From Druceiella hillmani (lineage: Eukaryota; Arthropoda; Insecta; Lepidoptera; Hepialidae): DNA of 64,000 nt. The stretch lies in assembly GCA_039881145.1 (NCBI GenBank), contig JAYKKI010000060.1, forward strand, positions 8,332,501 through 8,396,500. Direction: 5' to 3'. The notes beneath the pieces were generated by a model. That model made no database searches. It had not been told where the DNA came from and saw only the letters and a list, made by a program, of their open reading frames with translations. Position 1 is the first letter of the stretch. The number at the start of each line of letters is the position of its first letter. Below are positions 37,907 to 49,844 of the stretch, piece after piece. The position numbers and the translations under genes are program-made.

Positions 37907-39620
37907 CATAGATTAATCACGTGAGCCTACTTTTTGGCTCTCCAACTAAGTTTTTGCTAAAAATAATTATATTATCACAAAATAGACGATGAAAATTTTT
38001 TGATTTTATATCAAAAGAATATACAATTTATTTTGACATTTAGAGCGTATTTAATTGCTAATAGAAATGAGTGTTATGAATTGATCAATAATTCGAATTA
38101 TATCGTTGATAGCTTGAATATCAACCGTCTTTGAATCAGCAGCAAATTGAGAAAAATAGTCAAAAATGTGTAATACCTTTTGATTATTAGAACAGGGTTT
38201 TAATTTTAGAGTATAAATATAGCAATACAATTGATTCCCTACCATAGCAATTGAACGAAACACATCATTTAAGAGATTTCATAGATCATAAATAAAGCTA
38301 TCAGAACTAGAATAACTCTGTCAGATTATCTGGGAGCTTTCTGAATAATGTGTAGAAAATGTATATTCACGTGTCCTTATGTGATGCATATTTGATCCTT
38401 AAACTATAGTTACTAACCAGTTAAAACCAGGAAAAATATAAATTTTATGGAAAACTTTAAATTTTTTAGTTAAAACTAGGAAGACTTTCAATATATAGTT
38501 ACTAACCAGTAAAAACCGGGAAAAATTTATTGTATGTTAAGATGTATCTCTCGAATAACTTAGAATTTAATATAGAAATTCCGTAAAAAAGTACTCAATC
38601 AATTTCAGTCCTTTTTTTTATTTATTTCAAATTTTATTTATTTTAACTAATATTTGTTAGTATATATATCTGATTATACATAATTTGATTTCAAATAAAA
38701 CCTCCAAATGACACTACATTTTCTTTCTTTCAATTCGCAACTCAGTGTTTAATATAATGAAGAAAGAAAACTCCGAAAGAAAATGTCTCTTCAATCAACG
38801 CTTGACACGCAATTTATCAAGTATTCTCAAAAGAAAAGCGTAGATCGTTAGCTTTGGAAAAGTTCTCGCTCGAAAATTTTTTGTCGTTGAAGACTTTAGC
38901 GACGAGTTTCAAATTTCACTTTTGTTTACGGAACGTAAGGGAAAGTTTGTATTAAATTTCCCTGAATGTTACGAAGTAAAGTTTGAAGTTTAATTATATG
39001 TTATATTGTACGCAGGTATTTTCGCAAAAGTTGACTACTGTTATTTCTTTAGACTTTATATCTGTCAATATCGACCGAGTTATTAGTTAAGTTCTCAGGT
39101 AAATACTCAGCGGGATGGTTATTTAAATTCTTTATCTTTTCGATAATTAATTTATCATTTCTTATTATAACAATTTTATTATTTTTGTTTGCTATTTTTC
39201 CTCTATTGATTTTTGTTTTTCGATTTATTTATCGAAATAAACACATTATAGTTTCCCACAATAAAATAGAAATAGCGTGAGAGACAATTGCCAAAATAAG
39301 TAGACCTTAAAAGTCACTCAATTTATTTGAAACATTTAGTAGTATATTCTATGAAAGTACAGATTTCGTAAAGGAGTTACTAAATATTGGAAATCACTTT
39401 AACAAAGACTTATTATTTAAAGACGTGTATTAATCTAAAGACGTGTTTGTTTATATCTTAAAAATCCCAGGTTCCATTTACTGTGTTATCCAAGTCACTG
39501 GGACATGTACTAATACCATAAAGGCTGAACGTTTTAGAATATGATACACACGACAATATAAAGAAGATATTTTTCTTCTCAAAAATAAACAAAGACGACT
39601 TTTGTATTTTCTCTGTTCGG
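37907..39620. other. Non-coding intronic sequence
   Basis: A short duplicated phrase, TAGTTACTAACCAGT(T)AAAA, occurs at 38407 and 38500. Nothing else was recognised. The minus-strand open frame at 38051-38263 has no motif. Confidence 0.5.
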
Positions 39621-39665
39621 TATTTATTTAAATTACTGTGTGCAACCCAGTAATTTAAATAAATA
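39621..39665. repeat. Inverted repeat, 18-bp arms, 9-base loop
   Basis: TATTTATTTAAATTACTG at 39621-39638 is matched by its reverse complement CAGTAATTTAAATAAATA at 39648-39665. Confidence 0.92.
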
Positions 39666-41596
39666 TCACGCTAACTAGTGATCGATAGTGAACGAGTTCT
39701 AACTTCATAATCACATTCCTCAAGCAGTCAATGAGAACAAAAAAAGTCAAGTATACCGATCCTTGACAGCTAGATCATCTTGTATGTAATGCGAACACAC
39801 TAACGATAGATGAGTATTACAGGATATTCGTGTAAGCTGTAGACTAATAAAGAAATTTGTGTTTAAACAGCTAATAAACGTAAATTTTTGCGTGTGCATT
39901 AACAACACTATCGACTTTTTTGCAAGAAGTTTCTACTGAGTTTTGAGAGTTTTTCTTAATCAATTGCGGACTATTACATTTTTCTCGCTTACTGCCGAAA
40001 TTTTCCACAGAACTCTAGAACTCTATTTTTTTTCTTCAGAAAATAATAGTGTTTTTTTCTTGTTAAATTATTCAAAGCCGATTTAAATTATTGAAAATAT
40101 AAGTCATTAATAAGTTGTGTAGATATTTAAGGACGAAAATAATTAATGAAGGACAAAAAATCTGAACGTTAATGTATGTATTTAGTATGTGAAAATAGTA
40201 AATGAATTTTATTTTCATTGATATATACGCCGGCTTCTTTGGTTCATTGTAAAGTTATAAGCGGTTTTTTGCAGTATTTTGATAAATTTGTTTAATTTAT
40301 TTACGTACGTAAACACACGTGTAAATTAAAGATTATTGTGTTTTAAGAAATTCTTTTTCTATACAGAAATATAAGAAACTATTCATTTTCCAGATGAAAG
40401 GAATATCCTTAATCCTGCCAAACACGCAAGGCTTTATTTAAATCGCTTTCTTCGTATGTGTGTTTAAGATAAATATTTTAAATGCTTATTGATTAAATTG
40501 ACCATCGTCAGGTATTTTTATAAACAAAGAGTAGTATTAATTATCGAATAAACTGTTTATGGACTTAAATAAAAAAAGCTAGGACAAATAAATGATGAAA
40601 TTGGAATGAATATAGTGTAATTTTTTCGATTACGAAGAGGGAATATAAGTCAAGTTAATAAAGGCAACATTGATTAATATTTTAATATTTTTTAATCATG
40701 CCATATACCAATAAACCAAAGCTGGTAATTTATCGGATATTTACTTAAATTATTGGGCTAAATTTACGGATCACATTCATTTATTTGAGTTATCTCTTAA
40801 CTTTATCATATTAAACAAGATACGTAAATGAGTTAAAAATATTGGGTAATGGTTGGATATATAAAGATGAAAAACAAATTCGGTTTTGCATTTCATATAA
40901 GTATTTATTGTGTATGTGTTAATTACTTCTGGAATTATGAAAAAAAGACTCGAATTATGTCCTTGAAGGGGATTCTTCATTTTAATTTGTCACTAGATTA
41001 AAAATTTACTTTTCAAACTACTGTTAATGTCGCAAATTTGCATTGTAAAGCGTTAAATAATTCTTAACATTAGTTTATATAAGAAAAAGGAAATTGAACT
41101 AGTTACGTATGATTGTTATTTTTTTTTAAAGCAAAAAATTTATTAAAAAATATTAATATTTATATAAAGACCATGAAAATTTTCTTGAACGTTTTGCAGT
41201 AGTTTTTTAACAAGTGATATAAATTTAGATAGGTAAATAAACCGTTATTCAACCTGTTATTTTTGTTTTTGTGTTTGTTAAATAATAAAACTAATGCGTG
41301 TGAGTGTTTCATGTTTTGTTGACTACTGACCTGCTATAAATTTAAATGATGAGTATGATGATTTTGGATATTACTTATTTATGGTGGATATTATTTATGC
41401 AAATCGATGTTGGTATGCGCATGCTGAATGCGAAATAATGGATGTTTTCGTATTCGCGTATTATTCTTCATGTCCATCTCAAAAAATGTATTTATCGCAA
41501 CTCTAGTTGGTTGTCGACGTAACCTGTTAACATTTTGAACAAATGCAGGGTTTGGTGCAACTCCCTTCTTGCTAGCAGAGTGGTATATCCAACGTA

Positions 41597-41777
41597 ATTT
41601 CATTATAAATATCGCTTTATGAAAATTGAAAAGTTATTTCATTATAAATATCGCTTTATGAAAATTAAAAAGTTATTTCATTATAAATATCGCTTTATGA
41701 AAATTGAAAAGTTATTTCATTATAAATATCGTTTTATGAAAATTGAAAAGTTATTTCATTATAAATATCGCTTTATG
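41597..41777 (+). repeat. 39-bp tandem array, about 4.6 units
   Basis: Units read ATGAAAATTGAAAAGTTATT, then TCATTATAAATATCGCTTT, with only one or two base changes between them. Because 39 is divisible by three, one frame stays open and repeats MKIEKLFHYKYRF; this is a by-product of the period, not evidence of a gene. It is the most homogeneous array in the window, so it is recent. Confidence 0.95.
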
Positions 41778-42829
41778 ACCTTAAGATCTCAACAAGGAAG
41801 AGCGTTTATTTTGATACTTTTACGTTTATAGTCCTCTTGTTTTAACGCTGAGTAGTGCAAACGTACAATATAACAAAAAAACAAAATAAAAAATAAAATA
41901 TGTTTCTTAAATATCAGTTTAGGTTTAGAAATATATAAGCCTTTAGGTAGATGACTATTCTCACATAGATACGCTTCGATTTTGAATATCCTTCAGAACA
42001 AATATCCTGGGACAAACTAATTAAATTTAAAAATAATTTTGGTTGTGTTATTCTTTTTTATTTTCGGCGATTATACTTTTGTAACTTGACATAAATTAAT
42101 TTATGCAAAAAAATATGCAGTTATTTAAAATGTAAGGTATTCTCTCATTTATTAAATTAAATTAAATTTGTATTAAAACTTTCTGATGGAAATTTTTATG
42201 TCCTTCATGAACGAGAAATCAGGTTGCCATTTGTATTCTAGACTAAGTTTATTAAGTTTAGGTAATTTGACTATTACCGTATTAAATTAAAGTTGAAGCA
42301 AACACATTCAATGAGAAATTTATTGTTCCGAATTTATTCATCTTTCAGAGATACTTCGAGCTCTTTCAATTGTTGGCTTAGCAACTTAAAAAAATATATG
42401 AAAAAATAAAAATTAATATGTTTCTCGTTTCAAAAAAAAGTTATTTATCTAAATATTTAAATTATTGTATTTACCTTAAAGACTGAAATCATCGTACGCG
42501 AGTTCTACTTGTAGTTAGGTATCATATTAAATAAAAAATTGTTTTGAATATAGAAAATGTTTTTTAATATAAAAACCCAAAAATAATTATTTTTGAACTT
42601 TGTTTGATATTGAGCAAAATCCATTACTTCAAAATTACGTACGTTGATAAATAAAAAATTATGCGTGATTCGTAGTCAACTAAATGTGATTAGTATCCAA
42701 TTAAATGTGATTCATTTTTTTCTTCCAATGTGATAACACCAAAAAAAATGAATGTCTGCTGCATTCTTTGAATAAATTTAAAATTAACATTTGTCATGTT
42801 TCAAACCGACTAGCATTAAATAATTTCTC

Positions 42830-43165
42830 CACAAACAAGTTAAACACGAAGCGTAACAACGACTCGGATCTGTAAACTCAATTACTTGCGACAACCAGTG
42901 CATAAAAACGAGTCGAAATTAACATTGACAATGCAACGAGCGCATTCGACATTCAGTTAGAAAGAAATCGCTTGTCCCGTTCGTCCGAGAGACGGCAAAT
43001 CACCTTGAAATTCCAACCGACTAACGATGTCTGTTAGGAGAGCATAATTACTCTGATGTTTTTTTATTAACGAATAGTTAAGTTTTCATTAACATGAATC
43101 ACGCGGAGTTTTTGCCGGTTTTCTCCGGTTTCGCGTGCACTTAATTGCGCCGGGGGCTTGGAAAG
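42830..43165. promoter_or_regulatory. Less AT-rich island in the Osiris intron, possible enhancer
   Basis: A stretch of about 330 bases is clearly less AT-rich than its surroundings. It includes GCGTAACAACGACTCGGATC, CGTTCGTCCGAGAGACGGCA, TCACGCGGAGTTTTTGCCGG and TAATTGCGCCGGGGGCTTGG. No frame gives a recognisable protein, and it has no transposon ends. Its position about 3.5 kb before exon 2 makes a cis-regulatory role possible; this is inference. Confidence 0.35.
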
Positions 43166-43487
43166 TTATCAGAGTGTGAGGGTGAAACTACATATGTACA
43201 ATATTAGCGTTTATGATGTGGTTAAATTATTTTATTGTTAATTGGTGCAGATTGACTTTCGTATTTTTAATGTAATTGTGTGTGTGCTGTTGTCCATTTT
43301 CAAGTGTGATGCAAACTTTTACGATAATATTTTGATGGATACGGGTCGGTAGTCACTTTTCCATTTTTTAATTATGGAGTGGCCATGTTTTATGCTAACT
43401 CACTTGTTTGTTTTAATCGTTTATATTATATTTTGTTCTGTTTCAGATTATATTTATGATCTTTTAATTATTCTTATGCTTTTTGTC

Positions 43488-43525
43488 ACTGGTGAAACTG
43501 ACTAATAACGAAACGTCGTACTACA
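43488..43525 (+). other. Penelope-like 3'-end motif (weak)
   Basis: CTGACTAATAACGAAACGTCG has the pattern CTGA...CGAAACGTC often seen at the ends of Penelope-like elements and related to hammerhead cores. The rest of an element is not visible here. Confidence 0.25.
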
Positions 43526-43784
43526 CATTTTTTTTCGAAATTATATTTTGTTCCTTAATGCGTAACCCACGCATGATTTACATTGAATATATCCATTGTC
43601 CCATTTAAATAGTAACTCTAATGTAATAGTGTCTTTAATCGAAATAGTGTTATTAGTTTTTTTTGTTACAACAAAATTACATAGTATTCAAAACATTTTT
43701 CTCTTGATTCGACTTCGGGATTGGAATTTTTTCCTATGGTATTTCACAGAAAACACGTGACTATTTTATATATACTAAACATTT

Positions 43785-43850
43785 ATATACTTAACTTACC
43801 AGAGATTATATATACTTAACTTACTAGAGGTTATATATACTAAAGATGAT
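43785..43850 (+). repeat. About 26-bp tandem repeat, 2-3 units
   Basis: TATATACTTAACTTAC(C/T)AGAG occurs twice, with a third partial TATATACTAAAG. Confidence 0.8.
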
Positions 43851-44121
43851 TCTCTATGTACGCAAATCTGTTATTTTTACGATTTCCTACCTAAGAAGGA
43901 AAAACATGATCTTTATATGATTACCAGAGTGATTTGTTTTTCATTTGGTCACAGCAGAATTTCTCAGAAACGGTTTGACATTGAAATTTTAAATTTGGTA
44001 CGGTGATAAATCGTATAAAGTCAGCAGTTAACTCTTTAAAATAGTTATATGGTGTTTTAGGAGGGACTAAATTAAGAACTCGAACTCATGAACCAAATAG
44101 AATTTATAGAATATTATTATT

Positions 44122-44370
44122 AAATATATTTGGCGTTAATTTTGTAGAAATTCATTATTCACAATTAAATGAAACTACGTGATATAGTATTATTTCTACT
44201 TTCTTTAATTTCTTAGCAAAGATAATCTTTTCTAATATCCCACCTGAAGATGATAAGATCTTTGCTAATATCCCACCTGATGATGTTGTAATACAGCGAA
44301 ACCTAGGTCGTGGTAAAGAAATTAAAGAAAGTAGAAATAATACTACATCACGTAGTTTCATTTAATTGAG
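44122..44370. mobile_element. Long inverted-repeat (foldback) element, copy 2
   Basis: The left end AAATATATTTGGCGTTAATT matches copy 1. The left arm has lost its hammerhead-like part; in its place is an extra copy of the central AATATCCCACCTGAAGATGA segment. The right arm is full up to TTTCATTTAATTG and contains the only motif in the family with the exact CTGATGA core. The terminal segment at the right is missing, as in copy 1. It lies in the Osiris intron. Confidence 0.87.
44273..44313 (+). ncRNA. Hammerhead-like motif in foldback copy 2
   Basis: Elements in order: stem I 5' strand CCAC (44273-44276); core CUGAUGA (44277-44283); an extra U (44284); stem II GUUGU-AAU-ACAGC (44285-44297, with one G-U pair); core GAAA (44298-44301); a short stem III around CUA; the cleavage triplet GUC (44307-44309); stem I 3' strand GUGG (44310-44313), complementary to CCAC. 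All invariant hammerhead core bases are present. The extra U beside the core and the 4-bp stem I are departures from active examples, so catalytic activity is doubtful without a test. Confidence 0.4.
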
Positions 44371-44984
44371 AATATTATTAGAAAATTAAACTAAAATTTG
44401 TAATACCTTGACGATCATTATATTTTAATATTAATGCTGTTTTTACCGTATTATTATTATTGCTGATTAATAGAAATATTTAAAATTTTAAAATTTCTGA
44501 CGTAACTGAATATTTACGGGACAACCATAGTGGGAGTTTTATTAGTGTTTTACAGGATTTTTACAATAACTGTGAGTGCTTTTTAACACAAAAAAAGCCT
44601 TTTTTTGGCCATTTTCTCTTAATTTATCAATTATATTAAATTTATAAAAACGTAGCGAATTTATAAGAATGTTCAAATATACGGTTTTCATATCGTCAAT
44701 AAAATTAAACCAAAATTTATTTCACGTTTACACAATGAATGACTGTTAATTTACACATTTTCATGTAATCACGAAAAGTAATTGCATTGTTCACGCCTGA
44801 AAATAAAAAAAAGACTACAAAAACACTGATAATACGTGAATTATCTATAAGCGGACTTAATTTTTAGGTTTAGATTTTATTTAAAATCTTAAAATGAATT
44901 TTGTGACACCTAATTTTATTGTGTCAAAACTGATTAAAAAAACCTAAAGGATAGAATATTTTGATCAGTTGTTCAGACAATCAG

Positions 44985-44986
<2 letters not shown>

Positions 44987-45057
<71 letters not shown>

Positions 45058-45062
45058 ACACG
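44987..45062. repeat. (AT)n microsatellite with (CA) tail
   Basis: An AT run to about 45048, then ACACACATACACAC. Confidence 0.94.
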
Positions 45063-46662
45063 ATAATGTTTTTCTGAAGTTTCCCTGTTAGAAGTATCTA
45101 TTAAGTTGAAATTTTATGATTAAGCATAGTTATAAAAGCTACAAATTTATGAAATAAAATGTTTGAAAAAGAAATATATTTAGGGTAACATCCCCACATG
45201 TAATGTAAGGGTGAGTTTATTTCATTAGTATAACCTCTTAGTGTAGTGTATCTTTCAATAGATCTTTCATAGAGTTAATTTCAATACAGATATCCGTCCA
45301 GGAAATATTAAAATTAAAAATGGTTATTTTTGCTAGAGTTCCGTTTCTCAACCCCTACTAGCTAAATTCTTATTTTTGAATATCTTATATTTATTCACTA
45401 GGGTAGTATATTTAACGAAATTAAAAGAAAAAATATCATAGCTAAGTCAGCCCTACTAGGTTAAAAGTAATAGTTGACTAATTCGAGACATGTCTGTGAA
45501 ACAGTTTTCAGAATTTCATACATAAATTAACTGGAAAAAGCTTTGCATTTCAAAATAGATATTTATCTTTTAACCTGAAATAGTTTACCATATACTACGC
45601 AAATTGTGTACATAAGCACGAAACAAAGAAAAATATATAAGAGTAATTCAGTACATATGTACAGTCTACACTTTATATTTTGAACTTGAGGTCGAGACCT
45701 ATCTCACCGACATAAGTTTGAGAATTGCAGGTCAAGTGTAAATCTCAATGTGCTAATGACTACCCTAATATACCGTTATTATTTAAAAAAGACCATTTCT
45801 TATTAGATTGAACTTTAACGATGCGAAGAGCTATCAGTTTTCTTTAAGAGCACAATTTCAAAACTGTATGTTTTTATTAATTTAAAATCAATCAATCTAA
45901 AGCTAAGGATGTCCGAAAAAAACTAAAGCTCCGACATGTGATTGGACGATTTTATAATATTTTTTTCGTTTTATGTTATATTTAAAATATTTCTAGATTT
46001 AATTTTTTATTCTATAACACATTAAAATATCCGCCATTCATTTCAAAGTGTTTTTATTTTTTTCAAGGCTATGTTTGTTATATCTATTGACAGACATTGT
46101 CAAGGTATACTTTGTGCTTTCTTAAATATTAAAACATTAAATACAAGACTATCTTTATAATGTTTATTAAAAATAAAAACAAATTCGTTTATTTTAGCAA
46201 TTCGCATTGATATAATGAGCCGAGTTTTCATTTCCTTTTCACATATATCTAAGAATGTGCTGATAACATAAATTTTTGTTATATATTTACCATATGGAAA
46301 AAAATTACCATCTGCAACCTAATTTCGTATAAAATTATAAATAAATTAAAAAACAAGAAAAAACGAATCATGTATTTTATACTTATTATATACTTGTATT
46401 AAACATGATTTTCAATCAATAAATTTACCCTATATCTCTCTTAATCATGGTAAAACAATGATTTTCCGAAATAAGGCCATAGTCTAATTATTAGTCTTAA
46501 TCTCATTTTGACATAAGCCCGAAAGGGTTTGCACGTTGTTGGCTTTTATGTTTCATTTAAATGACCAATTAGTTTTTTTATTCATATTAGGATTAAGAAA
46601 AACTAAAAAAAAGTATGTAGACTTCTTTTATAATTTTCCATCAACTCGTATATAATGACATT
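45063..46662. other. Non-coding intronic sequence before exon 2
   Basis: No gene or named repeat was seen. TAAGCCCGAAAGGGTTTGCA at about 46515 is a GC-richer phrase of unknown origin. Confidence 0.45.
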
Positions 46663-46677
46663 TTGTTTTTTTTCCAG

Positions 46678-47022
46678 GTCAAACTTCAACCCGGCTCCGA
46701 AATGCAGCGCGCATTCGAGGAAGGCCGCGGTCGCAGGAAAAAGATGGGACCCCTTCTCCTCATCCCTCTACTTTTGGGGGGCACCCTCATTCCCCTCGCA
46801 TTCGGAGGTCTCGCCCTCTTAGCTGGTAAAGCTCTGATGGTATCTAAACTGGCGCTCGTACTTGCTGGAATTATAGGCTTGAAAAAATTACTCTCTGGTG
46901 GTCACGGGCAGCCCGAGGCACATGAGGTGGTTGTTCAAGCCGGGCATCACGGTGGTTCAGGCTGGGGTCGAAGCTTCGACGTATCGCAGAACCTCGCTTA
47001 CAACGCTTATAAGAAACCATAA
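46678..47022 (+). CDS. Osiris family protein, exon 2 (residues 131-244)
   Basis: This exon encodes the C-terminal half of the same protein. It opens in phase 0 with VKLQPGSEMQRAFEEGRGRRKK (131-152), a basic patch before a hydrophobic region from about 153 to 202. That region includes LLLIPLLLGGTLIPLAFGGL and LAGKALMVSKLALVLAGIIG, then LKKLLSGG. The pattern of hydrophobic stretch plus GKAL...KLALVLAGIIGLKKL is diagnostic of the family. After a His/Gly-rich spacer (206-227) comes SQNLAYNAYKKP, a variant of the conserved AQxLAY motif with the terminal tyrosines Y238 and Y241. The stop TAA is at 47020-47022. The acceptor is a strong pyrimidine tract ending TTTTTTTTCCAG at 46677. The 244-residue total fits the usual family length of roughly 200-300. 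The exon is much less AT-rich than its surroundings, as expected for selected coding sequence. Confidence 0.94.
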   Translation, partial: VKLQPGSEMQRAFEEGRGRRKKMGPLLLIPLLLGGTLIPLAFGGLALLAGKALMVSKLALVLAGIIGLKKLLSGGHGQPEAHEVVVQAGHHGGSGWGRSFDVSQNLAYNAYKKP

Positions 47023-47680
47023 TTTTTAGTCACCGATAATATACCAAACAGCATTATTGAAAATAGCCATTCAACTTGAAAAAAAAACAACTTGAAAACA
47101 AATCCACATCTGACAAACAGGGTCGAATCGGGGCATGAATTTTATTATTAAAAATAATCGGTAACGAATGTCTTTTTAAATTAATAATTTATTGTCAAAT
47201 TTTAATATAAATTAATTTATATTATTTATTATAATAATGGTATTATTTATATGTGTAAATATTTTAATATTTATTATAATTTTATACGAAATAAGACATA
47301 CATTACAAACGGATGTTGAACGAGTTAACGATAAATTTTCTTCTGCTACGGAAAGTTGCTTTAAAGAACTGTTTATATGTGTATACTCGAGTTTCTTCTT
47401 GGAAGCCAATCGAGCACTAACCGGTATAGAAAAGAGATATTTAGAAAGAGCAAATAACGTATAGATAAAAGAAAAGAGCGAAGTTGCAGACTTGGTTTAA
47501 TATATATTTATTAAAGAGCAAATTATATTTATTTTTAATATCTTCCTATTTATATTTATTTTGCGTTCAATATTTATACAAGAGAATCTAGTCTACAATT
47601 TAATTATTTGTATGTATTTTAATATATGTAGTATATTAAATAACTTCAAAATTAAGAAATAAAGTAAATATTTTAATTGT
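47023..47680 (+). terminator. Osiris 3' UTR with candidate poly(A) signals
   Basis: The sequence turns strongly AT-rich immediately after the stop. The first variant signal ATTAAA is at 47510-47515 and the first canonical AATAAA is at 47658-47663, with another AATAAA at 47872-47877. A short open frame at 47237-47464 lies inside this stretch; it lacks recognisable motifs and is probably chance UTR sequence. Which signal is used cannot be told from sequence alone. Confidence 0.45.
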
Positions 47681-49844
47681 ATTAATATTTATTTTATTTA
47701 TATTTATTTGTTTTCATAATATATAATATAATCTTTTCATGTATATATTATGTCTATGCAGTATTTATAACTTTTATTTGTGAATATGTTCAATTTATTT
47801 AATTATTATATTTATTATATACATGGATGAAAACTTTTATTATTTTTAAATATATGGTTCAATATCTGTATAATAAAATAAAATCGAATATCAAAGAATT
47901 ATAAAATAAAAATGTTACTAATGAAAATATTCGCTGTTTTTTATTTTGCTGTTTTAACTATTATTTTCTTTTTATTTGAAAACTGTTGATAACTTTAGAT
48001 TCTGATTAGTTGGGAGCATTAAATTATTGAGAGCAATTTCCAAATGATCTTGCTTTTTATTCAATTCTTGTCTGTGTTGTTTAATTAAATCGAAGTCTGT
48101 TTCTAAAAGCGATAACGTTTGAAACTCAAAGAAGTTAGTTAAACATTTTTCGAACTCGTAAAAATGTGTTAAGTGTTACTTTAAACTATTTGAGAGCCAA
48201 TAACTTATAAAAGATTTGTATAATCTAAAATACTCTGTTGTGGCGTCCAGTGTTGTACCTGTACGTTAAAGGGTAGATTAGGTATATTGGCTTTAATTTC
48301 CTACAGCACTGTCTTTTCAAGCCCCTTGAACATTTCCAGCAGAGAATCTCTGATGATGATTGGTGAGGCCCTTGCTGTTGATATTTGAATCGAGGCTTAT
48401 ATATATCACTCCCTGGCTTGCTTCATCCAAAATCCTTCTGAGATCCTAAAAAAGAGAAAATGTTAAAAATATCAAACAAAGACTTAAATAAATTCACTAA
48501 GTTCCTCTTTTTAAGTATAATATTCATTCGGGTTCATTTGCGCTTTTATTGAAAAAGGGGTTTAAGAGGGCTACATTGATAGAAATTTAATACCTGTCTC
48601 ATTCATACTTCTTCCCAGAACATATAAAAAGTGACCAGCAAAGTTTTACTTTACCCATTACATCAAATTTAAAAAAAGGACGGGTAAATCCTTACTAGTT
48701 TTGTTTTTGCACTAACAGTCTTGGTGTTTCTGAAACGCTCTAAATCTTAGTCACGGTCTTGGTCTTTTAATGCTCGGTCTAACTTTTATTTTCTATTCTG
48801 GTTTTCCATAAAAAAACTCTGATAGTATTGCATTTTCTAATTATGTTCTCAAGTTAGACCTGTGTAGCAAAACTTAATTATCTACGTGGTCTAAAGGCGA
48901 TTGAATAAAATTTGGGCTGATGTCTTAATAATTAGAGCACGGTTATAACAAATGTAAAATTTTGGCCATCTCTTCAATGTAATATTAATCTTATGGATCC
49001 ACCATAAGTAAAGAAGGATCTTATTAAAGGCCTGTACTTAAAATAACAAATTATTTTTAATAAATCCATCGGTGACGATTGAAAAAGAAAATTTAAGAAA
49101 TATTCTATAAAACCATAGTAGGAATATGTCTTTCCACCTTCTAAAGTTATTGTAAGACCACACTATTTTACCAACAAGATGTTTCAGAATTTTTTCAAAA
49201 TTAGTACTGCTAAAACTGAAACAAAGCTGTTCCTCGTGAATTCTATCTTCAGTCTTCGGGAATACAAGAAGTTCACTCATGCCTGTGTTTTTACCTCGTT
49301 AAAGTCGTCCTAACGGACTTTTCTTAGTTCCAGCATCTCCAGGAGGTACCTCTTTATTTTTGAATAACCTTCAATTTTTCTGCTTCGCCTAAATTTTCCC
49401 ACAAAAATTGACAATCTATCAATATGACTGTTTCTCAGTTCTGTTTCTTTAATAAGGAAGTTTAAGAGGCTGCAGATTTTAAAGCGATTATCTCTCAAAT
49501 ATTCTTATTTTATATCACTAATATTTTTCAAGGGTTTTACTTTGATATTGACAGAATCCTCTTAAATTTATATCAGGTTCGAAACCATGATTGAGGCAAA
49601 TGTCGCTCATAGTTATGTGGAACATATTCTTTTACGTTTATATACATATCTTCTGAGATTCTTGATACTTTTCCACCTGGTTTTTCAAGTTTTTCCTCTT
49701 ATTTATTACTACTTGAAGGGTCTGGTAAACAATTAATCCCCATTCGGGTAAATCCCAAGCACGGCGCTGCCAAATAAAATTTTTCAATTTACTTTTCAAA
49801 TCGAATTTCATACTCAAACCTGTAGTAGTTACAGACACCCCGTT
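47681..49844. other. Non-coding, possibly containing a decayed element
   Basis: 48240-48440 and 49000-49840 are less AT-rich and carry minus-strand open frames (49038-49280, 49310-49498, 49638-49838) following directly on LINE remnants at 49.85 kb. Their translations, for example FIWQRRAWDLPEWG, match no family I recognise. They may be the 3' remainder of that element or a second decayed one. Confidence 0.35.

Larger units (their letters stand above)
30853..46677 (+). other. Osiris intron, about 15.8 kb
   Basis: The intron begins GTATTT and ends TTTTTTTTCCAG, and both flanking exons are in phase 0. It separates the signal peptide and two-cysteine part from the hydrophobic and LAY-motif part of the protein. 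I see no other coding exon in it: the longest open frames are short, AT-rich and without motifs. It holds several tandem arrays (31.5, 37.6, 41.6 kb), an old interspersed element (33.2, 36.4 kb), a less AT-rich island (42.83-43.16 kb), a long inverted-repeat element (44.12-44.37 kb) and an AT microsatellite (45.0 kb). An unrecognised small internal exon cannot be excluded, but the exon 1 to exon 2 join already gives an uninterrupted family-typical protein. Confidence 0.85.

Noticed and set aside
41619..41831. Open frame with a 13-residue repeat (MKIEKLFHYKYRF)
   Set aside because: The 39-bp unit is a multiple of three and stays open by chance; there is no signal, promoter or known family.
47237..47464. 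75-residue open frame after the Osiris stop
   Set aside because: It lies in the likely 3' UTR, has no motif, and is overlapped by an open frame on the other strand.
49638..49838. Minus-strand open frame (FIWQRRAWDLPEWG) as a gene
   Set aside because: It follows directly on decayed LINE sequence, has no identifiable family and is short; it is probably part of a dead element.
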